Assembly (NCBI RefSeq): GCF_036327775.1
Contig: NZ_CP109598.1
Coordinates: 6,987,501 to 7,051,500 of the forward strand
DNA length: 64,000 nt
DNA from: Streptomyces sp. NBC_01498
GTDB taxonomy: Bacteria > Actinomycetota > Actinomycetes > Streptomycetales > Streptomycetaceae
Direction: 5' to 3'
The translations under genes were made by a program, and so were the position numbers. A model generated the notes under the pieces. It ran no database searches and was not told the origin of the DNA. It worked only from the letters and a program-made list of their open reading frames with translations. Shown one piece after another: positions 44,323 to 53,132 of this stretch; within the stretch, counting starts at the first letter, position 1, and every line of letters starts with the position of its first letter.

Positions 44323-44651
44323 GGCGATGACGCATTCCTCAAGTTTGACTAGTGAAGGAGGGCCGACGATACCTCGTACACGGGGGTCACGGGCGACGCG
44401 ATGCGGTGACAAGAATCATGCGCCGTGTGCGGGAGGCGGCGGGGGTGGAGGAAGCACCACCCCCGCGGTCGGGAATTACCCCCCGCCGTCCCGGGGTGGT
44501 GGCCGCATGGCCCTGGAGGGCCAACTCCGCGTACGTTTCTCCCGATCGGCGCGATCATGCTTCGGCGGCGCCACTCGAACGGCCCTACAGACCTCCCCAT
44601 ATCTTCACCTCAACGATCCATGCGATCGTCGGCCTACAGACCGGAGACCAC
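44323..44651. promoter_or_regulatory. Divergent promoter region between SNF2 and desaturase genes
   Basis: A 329-bp region with a perfect 10-bp hairpin at 44439-44466 (GCGGGGGTGG against CCACCCCCGC, 8-nt loop). The sequence CCTACAGACC occurs twice, near 44582 and 44633, just before the desaturase start. No gene was found. The repeated decamer may be a regulator site for the desaturase. Confidence 0.4.
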
Positions 44652-45731
44652 ATGTCCCAGGCCCCCGCAGAAGTTGCGGAGACCACTCTCCCCGGCTCCG
44701 CTGCCGCCCGCACAGGCGGCAGCGATTTCGCGCCCCTGCTGCGCACGGTCAGGGAGCAGGGCCTCCTCGAACGGCGAACCGCCTGGTACGCCCGCGGCAT
44801 CGCCGTCAATCTGCTCGGGCTCGTCGCCGTCGTGACCGGCCTGGTGCTCGTCGGGGCGTCCTGGTGGGCCCTGCTGCTGGCTCCGCCGCTGGCGCTCCTG
44901 TCCGCCCGCATGTCGTTCGTCGCCCACGACGCGGGCCACGCGCAGATATGCGCCACCCGGGGGCGGAACCGTCTCGTACAGCTTTTCCACGCCAATCTTC
45001 TGCTCGGAATGAGCCAGGACTGGTGGAACGACAAGCACAACCGGCACCACGCCAACCCCAACCACCTGGAGAAGGACCCGGACGTCGGCGCCGACATCCT
45101 CGTCTTCGCGCAGCACCAGACCGGCGGGCGCACGGGCTTCCGCCGCTGGCTCACCCGCCACCAGGCGGCGATGTTCTTCCCGCTGACGACCCTGGAGGGC
45201 ATCGCCCTCAAGGTGTACGGCTTCCGGTCCGTCTTCTCCCGCGCCGGCAGCCGCCAGACGCCCCGTGAACGGCTCCTCGAAGGCTCCCTGCTCGTCATCC
45301 ACGTCGTCGCCTACCTCGCGCTCCTCTTCACGACGCTCAGCGTCGGCCAGGCCGTGGTCTTCCTGCTGATCCACCAGATGATGTACGGCCTCCACCTGGG
45401 CATGGCGTTCGCGCCGAACCACAAGGGCATGAAGATCCCCACCGAGGAGGAGTTCGCGAGCTGGGGACATCTGCGCCGGCAGGTCCTCACCTCCCGCAAC
45501 ATCCGGGGCGGCTTCTTCACCGACTGGTTCCTGGGCGGTCTGAACTACCAGGTCGAACACCACCTCTTCCCGAGCATGCCCCGCCCCCACCTGCGGCTCG
45601 CCCAGCCGCTGGTCCGCGCGCACTGCCAGGAACTGGACGTCCTCTACGTGGAGACCGGACTGGTCGACTCGTACCGGCAGGCACTGGGCCATCTGCACGA
45701 GGTCGGCGCCCCGCTGCGGGCCGCGGCCTGA
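44652..45731 (+). CDS. Membrane fatty acid desaturase
   Basis: A 359-aa di-iron desaturase of the membrane FA_desaturase family, which introduces a double bond into lipid acyl chains using O2. The three histidine boxes are present: HDAGHAQ near 98, HNRHH near 134, and QVEHHLFP near 304. Two hydrophobic hairpins separate them. The actinobacterial FAD6/DesA3-like plan fits acyl-lipid or acyl-CoA desaturation. ATG 44652 is used; the longer in-frame opening has no support. Often cold- or fluidity-regulated in the family; no such element is identified here. Confidence 0.92.
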   Translation: MSQAPAEVAETTLPGSAAARTGGSDFAPLLRTVREQGLLERRTAWYARGIAVNLLGLVAVVTGLVLVGASWWALLLAPPLALLSARMSFVAHDAGHAQICATRGRNRLVQLFHANLLLGMSQDWWNDKHNRHHANPNHLEKDPDVGADILVFAQHQTGGRTGFRRWLTRHQAAMFFPLTTLEGIALKVYGFRSVFSRAGSRQTPRERLLEGSLLVIHVVAYLALLFTTLSVGQAVVFLLIHQMMYGLHLGMAFAPNHKGMKIPTEEEFASWGHLRRQVLTSRNIRGGFFTDWFLGGLNYQVEHHLFPSMPRPHLRLAQPLVRAHCQELDVLYVETGLVDSYRQALGHLHEVGAPLRAAA

Positions 45732-45859
45732 CCTCGCCGGAAAAGGAGTGCCGCTCACCGGAGCGTCACGCGCGCGGGCGACGCATAGTGGAACTGGCGG
45801 ATGCCCGCGCGCGTTGATTCAGCAGTGAGCGGCCTCGGCCGCGCAAGGAGGCGTCGAAA

Positions 45860-46042
45860 ATGTCGAACAGAGCGAAGATCGCTGTCGGGGGAGTGGCCGT
45901 CGGTCTGCTGCTGATCCCGTTCATCGGATTCTGGTTCTCGCTGCTGGTGGTGCTGGGCGTGCCCGCCGTGGCCTATCTGATGCTCGACCCGTCCCAGCGC
46001 CGCCGGCTCCGGCGGATCTCACGCAAGGAGATCGGCCGCTGA
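45860..46042 (+). CDS. Small membrane protein, hypothetical
   Basis: A 60-aa protein behind a strong AAGGAGG site at 45846-45852, with suitable spacing. It has a short polar start, two closely spaced hydrophobic segments (about 8-43), and a basic tail (QRRRLRRISRKEIGR) that should face the cytoplasm. The good ribosome site and codon use make it a real gene. Function unknown. Confidence 0.75.
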   Translation: MSNRAKIAVGGVAVGLLLIPFIGFWFSLLVVLGVPAVAYLMLDPSQRRRLRRISRKEIGR

Positions 46043-46065
46043 CCCCGGCCGGGCGGGCCGGGCCC

Positions 46066-46105
46066 GGTCGGGAAGCATCTGGTCGGGAAGCGACTGGTCA
46101 GGAAG
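46066..46105. repeat. Three 15-bp tandem repeats between convergent genes
   Basis: GGTCGGGAAGC at 46066 and 46081 and GGTCAGGAAGG at 46096 recur with an exact 15-bp period between the small membrane protein gene and the convergent hypothetical gene; the last copy covers that gene's stop. Imperfect tandem duplication; no function seen. Confidence 0.6.
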
Positions 46106-47015
46106 GGCGCACGGCGATCCTGTCGAGGGCTTCGAGGAGCTTCGGCAATTCGGATCCGCGCCCCACCGGCAGGACCTCGTTCGGCTGGTCGTCCAGAAGG
46201 ATGTAGGCGATGTCGTCGGTCCTGGCGACGAGGGACCAGCCGGGGCCGTCGGCGCGGAGCGTCCGGGCGCCGGCGGGGGCGAAGGCGGAGCGGACACGGC
46301 CCGGTGGCGGGGGCGCCTCCAGATAGCCGCGCAGTTGCTTCAGGACGTGCCGTACGCCGTCGTGCAGGACGTCCGGGCCGTCGGGGTCCCCGTCCGTGGC
46401 CGGGAGCACGTCCGGCTCCTGGTCGCCCTCGTCGGCTTCGTCGCCGCTGCGGTCCGGCCCGGATCGGCCGTCCGACGTCGGCACGTCCGACTCTCCCGGC
46501 GGTGGCTCGTCCTCGGCGTCGAACTGTTCCCGCCACACCTCCCACTGAAGCGCGATCTCGTCGGCGCCGAGACGGCGCTGCGCCGGGCCCCAGCCCGCCG
46601 TGTCCGGCGGCGCGAGCGGCGGTCTCTCTCCGTCGCCCCCGGGGCCCGGTTCCGGATCCGGATCGTGCGGTGCGGGAATTCCGGGCGCCGCGACCGAGAG
46701 GGCCACCGGCCAGCCCGGCAGGGCCGCGACCACCGTGCGCTCGTCGGGAGACAGATCGTGGTCCATGCCGCAGTCCCAGGCGGCGATGGCGACGGCGACC
46801 AGTGACACGTCGTGCACGGCCACCGTCCAGCGCGCGCCCGTGCCGTCCTGGCCCAGCACCAGCCCGTAACCGCGCTCGTACGGCTCCAGCCCGAGAGCCG
46901 CGCACGCCTCCGGGAAGTCGTCGCCGAGCACGCTGGGGAACCGCGCGGGTGTCAGCAGCACGGCCGACAGCACGAAAAGTGCGTCGTTGTCTACGGATTC
47001 GTCCGCACCTGTCAT
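46098..47015 (-). CDS. Conserved hypothetical protein, acidic linker
   Basis: A 305-aa protein with two conserved-looking ends (about 1-110 and 215-305) joined by a long acidic, proline-rich linker with runs of D, E, G and P. The N-terminal half contains GWPVALSVAAPGIPAPHDPDPEPG, and the C-terminal half GPGWSLVARTDDIAYILLDD. No catalytic motif or membrane helix is visible. The arrangement resembles two copies of an SMI1- or type III chaperone-like fold, but I cannot assign it. ATG 47015. A pair of palindromes lies upstream at 47037-47060. Confidence 0.75.
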   Translation of the reverse strand: MTGADESVDNDALFVLSAVLLTPARFPSVLGDDFPEACAALGLEPYERGYGLVLGQDGTGARWTVAVHDVSLVAVAIAAWDCGMDHDLSPDERTVVAALPGWPVALSVAAPGIPAPHDPDPEPGPGGDGERPPLAPPDTAGWGPAQRRLGADEIALQWEVWREQFDAEDEPPPGESDVPTSDGRSGPDRSGDEADEGDQEPDVLPATDGDPDGPDVLHDGVRHVLKQLRGYLEAPPPPGRVRSAFAPAGARTLRADGPGWSLVARTDDIAYILLDDQPNEVLPVGRGSELPKLLEALDRIAVRPS

Positions 47016-47036
47016 GACCCCTCCCCATCCGACCCA

Positions 47037-47060
47037 TCCGATCGGTCGTGTCCGATCGGT
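47037..47060. promoter_or_regulatory. Paired TCCGATCGGT palindromes
   Basis: TCCGATCGGT occurs at 47037-47046 and 47051-47060. Each copy contains the perfect palindrome CCGATCGG. The pair lies 22-45 bp upstream of the leftward hypothetical gene, a good place for an operator. Confidence 0.4.
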
Positions 47061-47147
47061 GTCGGCGCACCTTAGCCAGTCGGCCGCCCGGCCGTCGAGA
47101 GGTGGACGGGAGGTCGGCGGGAGGCGTCACGCGTCCGTGATGCGCCG

Positions 47148-47453
47148 TTACGCGGCGGGCAGCCCCAGAAGGCTCCGTGCCACGGTCTGGGGTGACTCGT
47201 CCCGCTCGCGCGCCAGGGCTGTCACGGCCCGGCACGCCAGCTCGCTGACCCCGAAGGAGAGCGCCTCGGGGGAGACCCACCCGGACGCCTCGTCCATCCG
47301 GTCCTGGTCGTCGTCGGCGGTCGCCGAGACGTAGGTGGCCGCCGCCTCGAACAGATTGTGCTGCCGCGTACGCGCGCGGGGCGACGCTCCCGGCTCCGCG
47401 ACCGGTGCGGCGGTCCGGTTCGGTACGAACAACCGGCGCAGCTTGTCGAACAT
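47148..47453 (-). CDS. Conserved hypothetical protein
   Basis: A 101-aa soluble protein starting MFDKLRRLFVPNRT at ATG 47453. The middle is helical (NLFEAAATYVSATADDDQDRMDEASGWV), and the end resembles a domain with SELACRAVTALARERDESPQTVARSLLGLP. Unidirectional with the 305-aa gene to its left but separated by about 130 bp. Not recognised. Codon use is normal for the region. Confidence 0.7.
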   Translation of the reverse strand: MFDKLRRLFVPNRTAAPVAEPGASPRARTRQHNLFEAAATYVSATADDDQDRMDEASGWVSPEALSFGVSELACRAVTALARERDESPQTVARSLLGLPAA

Positions 47454-47736
47454 GGTCCGTCCACCTTCCGCGCGTCTGCCGGGGTCTCCGCCTTACACAC
47501 AGGTTCGATACCCGTTCATACGGCGCCGCACTCGGCACCCGTCCGGACCGCTTCGTACGGCCGCCGCGAACGTCCCTGCGATCGGACCCGGCGCCCGGCA
47601 CTCCGACCCGCGGCCCCACGGCGTCCCACAGGGCCGTCCGGGCGCGCCCGGCGCCGGGAGCCCGCGTTGCGGCTCCGGCGGTGCCGCGCGACTGTCGGGA
47701 CACGAGTGAGGAAGCACGAATCGGAGGGACTGTCCC

Positions 47737-49146
47737 ATGCCCATCGCCACGGTCAACCCCGCCACCGGCGAGACCCTGAAGACGTTCGACGCCCTGGGGC
47801 CCGACGGGATCGAGCGGCGGCTGGCCGCGGCTGCCGCCGCCTTCGGCCGCCACCGCACCACCGACGTCGACCACCGGGCGACCCTGATGAACCGCGCCGC
47901 CGACCTTCTTGAGGAGGACCGCGACGACATCGCCCGCACCATGACCACGGAGATGGGCAAGCCGATCGGGGCCGCCCGCGCGGAGGCGGCGAAGTGCGTC
48001 ACGGCGATGCGGTGGTACGCGCGTCGCGCGGCGGAACTGCTCGCCGACGAACACCCGTCGTCCGCCGACGTACGTGACTCGGGCGCGTCGCGCGCGTACG
48101 TCCGCTACCGCCCCCTGGGAGTCGTCCTGGCGGTCATGCCCTGGAACTTCCCGCTCTGGCAGGTCGTACGGTTCGCCGCCCCCGCGCTCATGGCGGGCAA
48201 CGTCGGCCTGCTCAAGCACGCCTCGAACGTCCCGCAGACCGCGCTGTATCTGGACGACCTCTTCAGGAGGGCCGGTTTTCCGGAGGGCTGCTTCCAGACG
48301 CTGCTGGTGGGATCCGACGCGATCGAGGGCATTCTGCGCGACCGCCGGGTGGCTGCCGCGACCCTCACCGGAAGTGAGCCCGCCGGGCGCGCCGTCGCTG
48401 CGGTCGCCGGCGACGAGGTGAAGCGGACCGTACTCGAACTCGGGGGCAGCGACCCGTACATCGTGATGCCCTCGGCGGACATCGACCGCGCCGCGCGTAC
48501 GGCCGTCACCGCCCGTACACAGAACAACGGACAGTCCTGCATCGCCGCCAAACGCTTCCTCGTGCACGCCGATGTCTACGACGCGTTCGGCGAACGGTTC
48601 GTCGCCGGGATGCGGAAGCTGACCGTCGGCGACCCCCTGGACGAGTCCACCGACATCGGGCCGCTCGCCAGCCGGCAGGGCCGCGCCGACCTGGAGGAAC
48701 TCGTCGACGACGCGGTCAACCGCGGCGCCATGGCCCGCTGCGGCGGACGGCGCCCCGAGGGCCTGGACCGCGGTTGGTACTACGAACCCACCGTCCTCAC
48801 GGATATCGCCCCCGACATGCGCATCCACCACGAGGAGGCGTTCGGCCCGGTCGCCACCCTGTACCGGGTGGCCGATCTCGACGAGGCGGTGAGTGTCGCC
48901 AACGACACACCCTTCGGTCTCAGCTCCAACGTCTGGACGCGTGACGACACGGAGGTGCGGCGCTTCGTCCGCGACCTTCAGGCCGGCGGGGTCTTCTTCA
49001 ACGGCATGACCGCGTCCCACCCCGCGTTTCCCTTCGGCGGAGTCAAGCGCTCCGGCTACGGGCGGGAGTTGTCGGAGCACGGGATCCGAGAATTCTGCAA
49101 CGTGACGACCGTCTGGCACGGCGCCGCACCGGGCGACGAGGGCTGA
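47737..49146 (+). CDS. Succinate-semialdehyde-type aldehyde dehydrogenase
   Basis: A 469-aa NAD(P)-dependent dehydrogenase of the GabD/Gab1 branch. It begins MPIATVNPATGETLKTF, with PWNFPLWQVVRFAAPALMAGN near 132, catalytic Glu in ELGGSDPYIVMP near 232, and Cys in NNGQSCIAAKRF near 267. Absence of the extra GQ(I/V)C context of betaine-aldehyde enzymes and the start motif fit succinate semialdehyde oxidation in 4-aminobutyrate breakdown. GGAGGG lies 15 bases before ATG 47737. No GABA transaminase is adjacent. Confidence 0.92.
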   Translation: MPIATVNPATGETLKTFDALGPDGIERRLAAAAAAFGRHRTTDVDHRATLMNRAADLLEEDRDDIARTMTTEMGKPIGAARAEAAKCVTAMRWYARRAAELLADEHPSSADVRDSGASRAYVRYRPLGVVLAVMPWNFPLWQVVRFAAPALMAGNVGLLKHASNVPQTALYLDDLFRRAGFPEGCFQTLLVGSDAIEGILRDRRVAAATLTGSEPAGRAVAAVAGDEVKRTVLELGGSDPYIVMPSADIDRAARTAVTARTQNNGQSCIAAKRFLVHADVYDAFGERFVAGMRKLTVGDPLDESTDIGPLASRQGRADLEELVDDAVNRGAMARCGGRRPEGLDRGWYYEPTVLTDIAPDMRIHHEEAFGPVATLYRVADLDEAVSVANDTPFGLSSNVWTRDDTEVRRFVRDLQAGGVFFNGMTASHPAFPFGGVKRSGYGRELSEHGIREFCNVTTVWHGAAPGDEG

Positions 49147-49257
49147 GAGGGGGCGGACCGCTTGCCCGTGAGCATTCGGTGCGCAAGGCTGGCGACCGGC
49201 GGGGGAGATACGGGGCACAGGGCGCGGTACCTGTCCGAACGGGGAGAGTGGTCGGCA

Positions 49258-49671
49258 ATGGCGTTGGAAAACGGACTTGACTGGCTTCTGGAGGATCTGA
49301 CCGGACGGGTCGAGCCGATACGGCACGCACTCGTGCTGTCCAACGACGGGCTGGTGACGGGGGCGAGTTCCGGTCTGGCGCGTGAGGACGCCGAGCATCT
49401 GGCCGCGGTCTCGTCCGGTCTGCACAGCCTGGCGCGGGGGTCCGGCCGGCACTTCAACGCGGGGCGGGCACGGCAGACCATGATCGAGTTCGATGACGCG
49501 CTGCTGTTCGTCACGGCCGCGGGCGAGGGCAGTTGCCTGTGCGTGCTGAGCGACGCGGAGGCGGACGTCGGCCAGATCGCCTACGAGATGACCTTGTTGG
49601 TGAACCGGGTCGGGGAGCATCTCGGCATCGGGGCACGGCAGTCGGGACAGACGACGGTCGGGGACATCTGA
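49258..49671 (+). CDS. Roadblock/LC7-domain protein (CvnB-like)
   Basis: A 137-aa roadblock/LC7 protein. ATG 49258 with GGGGAG upstream opens MALENGLDWLLEDLTGRVEPIRHALVLSNDGLVTGASS, the standard start of Streptomyces conservon B proteins. Such proteins regulate a small GTPase (CvnD) next to a histidine kinase (CvnA). Here no CvnA, CvnC or CvnD gene flanks it, so it is an orphan or works with a conservon elsewhere. The following gene begins 97 bp downstream. Confidence 0.88.
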   Translation: MALENGLDWLLEDLTGRVEPIRHALVLSNDGLVTGASSGLAREDAEHLAAVSSGLHSLARGSGRHFNAGRARQTMIEFDDALLFVTAAGEGSCLCVLSDAEADVGQIAYEMTLLVNRVGEHLGIGARQSGQTTVGDI

Positions 49672-49767
49672 GGGGCCTCGGGAAAGTTATCCACAGGCCG
49701 AGCGGGATGTCCGGCGGGGAGATAGATTCGTCACCGAGAGTAGTCAATCGCTCGCGGGGGAGACGTC

Positions 49768-50961
49768 ATGTCTGTCATGTCTGTCAGGGAAATCTCGGAA
49801 ACACTGGCCGCCGGCCGAGCGGCCCAGGAACTGCGCCTGAAGCGGGGCGAGTTCGAGCTGGCCGCCCAGTTGGGTCATGTGCGCACCGTGGGCGGGCTCG
49901 TGAGTGGCCGCCGCAGGGTCGCGCGGGGAGAGATCGAGCGGCTGCGGAGGTCCCCGGGCTTCCCGGAAGCGCTGCGCGAACGGGTGCGGACGGTGGGGAC
50001 CGCCGAAGGGGCGGAGCTGCTGGGTGTCAGCTCCGGCCGCTTCACCCGGCTCGCCCGTGCGGGGTATCTGGTGCCGGTGCGTTTCTATCTCAATCGCTAT
50101 CGGGCGGTGGTCTGGCTCTATCTGGCCGAGGATCTCCGTCTGTTCGCGAGCGGTGAACCGGGCCTGCTGACGGGCCGGTTGCCGCGGACACGGACGGGCG
50201 AGGGCGCGGGGGAGGACTCGCGGGCGCACCCGGAGCCGGGGGAGTCGGCCGGCATCGCCGGCTCCGGGTCCGCCCCGGTCGAGGACTGCCGCCCGCGCAA
50301 CTGGCGCGGCCGTCGCATCGGTCTGCTCCTGCACGAGAGCGACGACCGGTGGGAGCGGGCGGCGATCGTCGGGTCCGTCCTCGATCCGCTCCAACTGGCC
50401 GAGCTGGTGCCGGATCCGTACGAGCGGGCGTGTCTGAACCGGCTGCGGCCGGACCTGGCACCGGGCCGTCCCGGTACGGAGGTCGGGCGGGAAGCCCTAC
50501 GACGGCTGCTGACCGCCGACGATCCGGACGAGATCAGCTGGCACCGGTCCAGCCTGACCGCGCTGCTGGCCGACGCCCGGCGGGAGCGGGAGGCGCCACG
50601 CCCGAGCGCCCCGGCCCACGACCCGTCCGGGACACCCGACCGGGACCGGACCTCCGAAGTGGCCGGGGCGGCGCCCGACCCGTTCGGCACGCCCGACCCG
50701 CTCCCGGGACCGATCGCGTCGCCGCCCCCCGCTCCGGTCCTCCCGGCCCCAGCCCCGGCCCCGACTCCGGAGCGGGCGGGCCGGTCCGTACCGGAACGCG
50801 CCGCCGAACCGGTACGGACCGGGGCGGGCGGTGGGGGAAGGGGACGTCCGTTGCTGACGCGGCTGGGGATCGGGCGTCACCGGGACCGGGTCCCGGACGG
50901 CAGTCCGAACCGGCCCCGGCGGGCTGCCACCACGCACCATGGCGCCGGTGCCGCCCGGTGA
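49768..50961 (+). CDS. Streptomyces-type hypothetical protein with helix-turn-helix-like N-terminus
   Basis: A 397-aa protein. Residues about 15-105 look like two DNA-binding-like modules: AAQELRLKRGEFELAAQLGHVRTV and GTAEGAELLGVSSGRFTRLARAGYLVPVRFYLNRYRAVVWLY. A middle region (about 170-275) has RNWRGRRIGLLLHESDDRWERAAIV. The last 120 residues are low-complexity Pro/Ala/Arg. I think it belongs to a Streptomyces family listed as DUF6397, but cannot confirm. The start lies in a repeated ATGTCTGTC; ATG 49768 or 49777. The proline-rich tail suggests a flexible or surface-binding region. Confidence 0.75.
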   Translation: MSVMSVREISETLAAGRAAQELRLKRGEFELAAQLGHVRTVGGLVSGRRRVARGEIERLRRSPGFPEALRERVRTVGTAEGAELLGVSSGRFTRLARAGYLVPVRFYLNRYRAVVWLYLAEDLRLFASGEPGLLTGRLPRTRTGEGAGEDSRAHPEPGESAGIAGSGSAPVEDCRPRNWRGRRIGLLLHESDDRWERAAIVGSVLDPLQLAELVPDPYERACLNRLRPDLAPGRPGTEVGREALRRLLTADDPDEISWHRSSLTALLADARREREAPRPSAPAHDPSGTPDRDRTSEVAGAAPDPFGTPDPLPGPIASPPPAPVLPAPAPAPTPERAGRSVPERAAEPVRTGAGGGGRGRPLLTRLGIGRHRDRVPDGSPNRPRRAATTHHGAGAAR

Positions 50962-51010
50962 GACGGGCCGCCCGATCCGGTCGTGGACCGGCGGCCCGGT
51001 CGCCCGGTGG

Positions 51011-51997
51011 TCAGGAGTTGGCCTCGCCGGTGACCACGGTGAGTTCGGGGGAGAAGCGGCCCCACTCGCCGTCCGGCAGCTTCGCGCGGATCTTCACCTT
51101 GTAGGTGACACCCGGCTTCTTGCCCGCGTAGACGCTCTCGGTACTGCGGCCCACCGGCGGATTGTTGCCCCAGACCAGCGTGGTGGTGAGCTTCCCGTTG
51201 AGATGGATCTCGTACGAGGGCACGTCGCCGTCGATCTCGGGCGGCAGCCACGACAGGTCGAGGTAGTACGCGCCGTCCTTGTCGCTCTTGCTGCGGTTGG
51301 CCTCGAAGGCGAGCGGCGCGGTGTCGGGGTCGTCGCCCGACCCCTTCGGGGTGCTGAGCTCCACCGGGGCGCTGGCCGGAGAGGCGTTGTCGGCGGCGTC
51401 GCGGGCCTGGAGGGTGAACGAGTAGTCGGTGCCGGGCCGGAGGCCGGTGACCTTGGCGGAGGTCGCGTCCCCGCCCACGCTGTGGATCTTCGAGCCGCCC
51501 TGGAGGACGTCGTAGGAGGTGATGCCCTCGTCCTTGGCCGGCGCGCTCCAGGTGAGCGCCGCGCCCCGCGAACCCTCGTGCTTGCCGCGCAACTTCAGCG
51601 GCTGCGCCGGCGCCTTCTTGTCCTCGGCCGCCGCTGCCGGTGTGGTGACGGCCTTCTTGTCGCTGTGCGAGGAAAGATTCCCGGCGGCGTCCTTGGCCCG
51701 CACCGAGAACGAGTAGGCGGTGGACGGCTTCAGCCCGGTGACGTCGATCATCAGCTGATCGGCGGAGACGTCCTTCACCTTCTCCTTGCCGCGATACACC
51801 ACGTAGCCGCTGACCGCGACATTGTCCTTGGCCTTGCCCCACATGACGTGAGCGGACAGCGCGCTGCCGGCCTGGACGCTGACACCGGTCGGGGCCGACG
51901 GCGCCTGCGAGTCCTTGTCGTCACCGCCACCGCCACAGGCGACGAGGGTGAGGGCGGTAGCGGTAACGAGCGCGACCTGGGTGGGGGTCCGTCGCAC
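51011..51997 (-). CDS. Fibronectin type III lipoprotein
   Basis: A 328-aa surface lipoprotein. GTG 51997 follows GGAGGAG by six bases and opens a signal peptide with lipobox LVAC-GGGG near residue 18. Two clear fibronectin III repeats follow (APSAPTGVSVQ to AVTTPAAA and APAQPLKLRG to ELSTPKG), then a third, diverged one at about 225-325. FN3 modules are common spacers in chitinases and other polysaccharide enzymes. A DasR-like site lies 29 bp upstream, which points to chitin or aminosugar control. There is no catalytic domain, so binding or presentation at the cell surface is the likely role. Confidence 0.88.
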   Translation of the reverse strand: MRRTPTQVALVTATALTLVACGGGGDDKDSQAPSAPTGVSVQAGSALSAHVMWGKAKDNVAVSGYVVYRGKEKVKDVSADQLMIDVTGLKPSTAYSFSVRAKDAAGNLSSHSDKKAVTTPAAAAEDKKAPAQPLKLRGKHEGSRGAALTWSAPAKDEGITSYDVLQGGSKIHSVGGDATSAKVTGLRPGTDYSFTLQARDAADNASPASAPVELSTPKGSGDDPDTAPLAFEANRSKSDKDGAYYLDLSWLPPEIDGDVPSYEIHLNGKLTTTLVWGNNPPVGRSTESVYAGKKPGVTYKVKIRAKLPDGEWGRFSPELTVVTGEANS

Positions 51998-52025
51998 GGT
52001 CGTCTCCTCCGTCGAGAGCCAGGGG

Positions 52026-52041
52026 ATTGGTCTAGACATAT
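52026..52041. promoter_or_regulatory. DasR-responsive element-like site upstream of the FN3 lipoprotein
   Basis: ATTGGTCTAGACATAT agrees with the recalled DasR consensus ACTGGTCTAGACCAGT (second base C or T) at 13 of 16 positions, including the TGGTCTAGAC core. It lies 29 bp upstream of the FN3 gene start. Confidence 0.6.
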
Positions 52042-52299
52042 ATGACACAGTGTCGGGTTCACTTCAAGAGTCGGTGCCCGTCGGAATGGGAAAACGGCGA
52101 AAGCCGGTACGCCGACGGGGTCGCCCGGTCGTGACGCCGAGCCTCGCCCCGGCGCCGCTCGCGCGACCGCCCCGCGACGGCTGCCCCTCCCCGCCTCCAC
52201 CCGGCGCCGCCCCCGCAAGCGGCCCCGCGACGGCTGTCCGTCCTCGCGGTCCCCGGAGGGCTCCCCGGGCGTCGACTCCCCGTTGCCGGGGCCGGATTG

Positions 52300-52824
52300 A
52301 TGACAGGATGGCTCGTCGTGCAGACCAACACACTTGTCGTCCGTCGCGCGGTACCCGCCGACGCGTCCGACATCTCCGGACTGTGGCTGCGATCCTTCGC
52401 GGCTGCCCTCCCGAGCGTCCGGCGCCCCCACTCCGAGCAGCGGGTGCACGCCTGGATCCGTGACATCGTCCTGCCGACCCAGGAGACGTGGGTGGCGACC
52501 TCCGGAGAGGCGGTCGTCGGCATGATGGTGATCGAGGGCGGGGACGTCGACCAGCTGTATCTGGACCCCGACCACCGGGGCTGCGGCATCGGAGCGCGCC
52601 TGCTCGATCTGGCGAAGCGGCGACGGCCGGACGGACTGTCCCTGTGGACGTTCCAGATCAACGGTCCGGCGCGGCGGTTCTACGAGCGGCACGGCTTCGT
52701 CGCCGTCGAGGAGACCGACGGCCGGAGCAACGAGGAGAACGAGCCGGACGTGCGCTACCGCTGGCACCCCGGTCCGGACGGAAACGCGGGCCCCGGAAGT
52801 GAGGGTGGCCGCCCTTCCCTGTGA
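52300..52824 (+). CDS. GNAT-family N-acetyltransferase
   Basis: A 174-aa GCN5-type acetyltransferase. The acetyl-CoA-binding motif is LDPDHRGCGIGARLLDLA near 88 (R/Q-x-x-G-x-G/A), followed by FQINGPARRFYERHGFVAVE. ATG 52300 has only a weak site; GTG 52318 behind AGGATGG is an alternative start. Stands alone between the FN3 and chitinase genes. Substrate unknown. Confidence 0.85.
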   Translation: MTGWLVVQTNTLVVRRAVPADASDISGLWLRSFAAALPSVRRPHSEQRVHAWIRDIVLPTQETWVATSGEAVVGMMVIEGGDVDQLYLDPDHRGCGIGARLLDLAKRRRPDGLSLWTFQINGPARRFYERHGFVAVEETDGRSNEENEPDVRYRWHPGPDGNAGPGSEGGRPSL

Positions 52825-53032
52825 CGCGCGTGAGCGAGATCGCGTCAGATCCCGCCGGACGGCGGGCTCGGCGCACCGCCGTGCCACCGCCGGCCGACGG
52901 GGCGACGGCCCACCGGGCGTGACGGCGGGGGCTGCGGACATGCGCTCCGGCTGTCCGCCGCCGACCGGCGCCCCGCGCGGTCGACGAAGGCCCCATACCG
53001 GCCGATTGGCCAGGCCCGGCCGAAATTGATCC

Positions 53033-53048
53033 GTTGGTCTAGACCTTG
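53033..53048. promoter_or_regulatory. DasR-responsive element-like site of the chitinase gene
   Basis: GTTGGTCTAGACCTTG keeps the full TGGTCTAGACC palindromic core of the recalled dre consensus (12 of 16 positions) and overlaps TTGACA at 53047-53052. Such repeats control chitinase genes in Streptomyces through DasR, which is released by glucosamine 6-phosphate. The rest of the 52825-53132 gap shows no gene. Confidence 0.7.
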
Positions 53049-53132
53049 ACAGTCCCCAAGGGTTTCCGGTTTGGTTCCCTCACCCCCATGGCGGCCGTCG
53101 CTCAACGCCGGCCGCGCGAAGGAGTGAGTCGC

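Noticed and set aside
47490..47530. tRNA-like T-arm (CACAGGTTCGATACCCGT) on the plus strand
   Set aside because: One T-stem pair fails and no acceptor, D-arm or anticodon arm can be folded around it, so it is not a tRNA gene. It might be an old attachment-site fragment, but no integrase is nearby.
49687..49695. TTATCCACA, identical to a DnaA box
   Set aside because: A single box without clustering, dnaA, dnaN or parAB neighbours does not make an origin.
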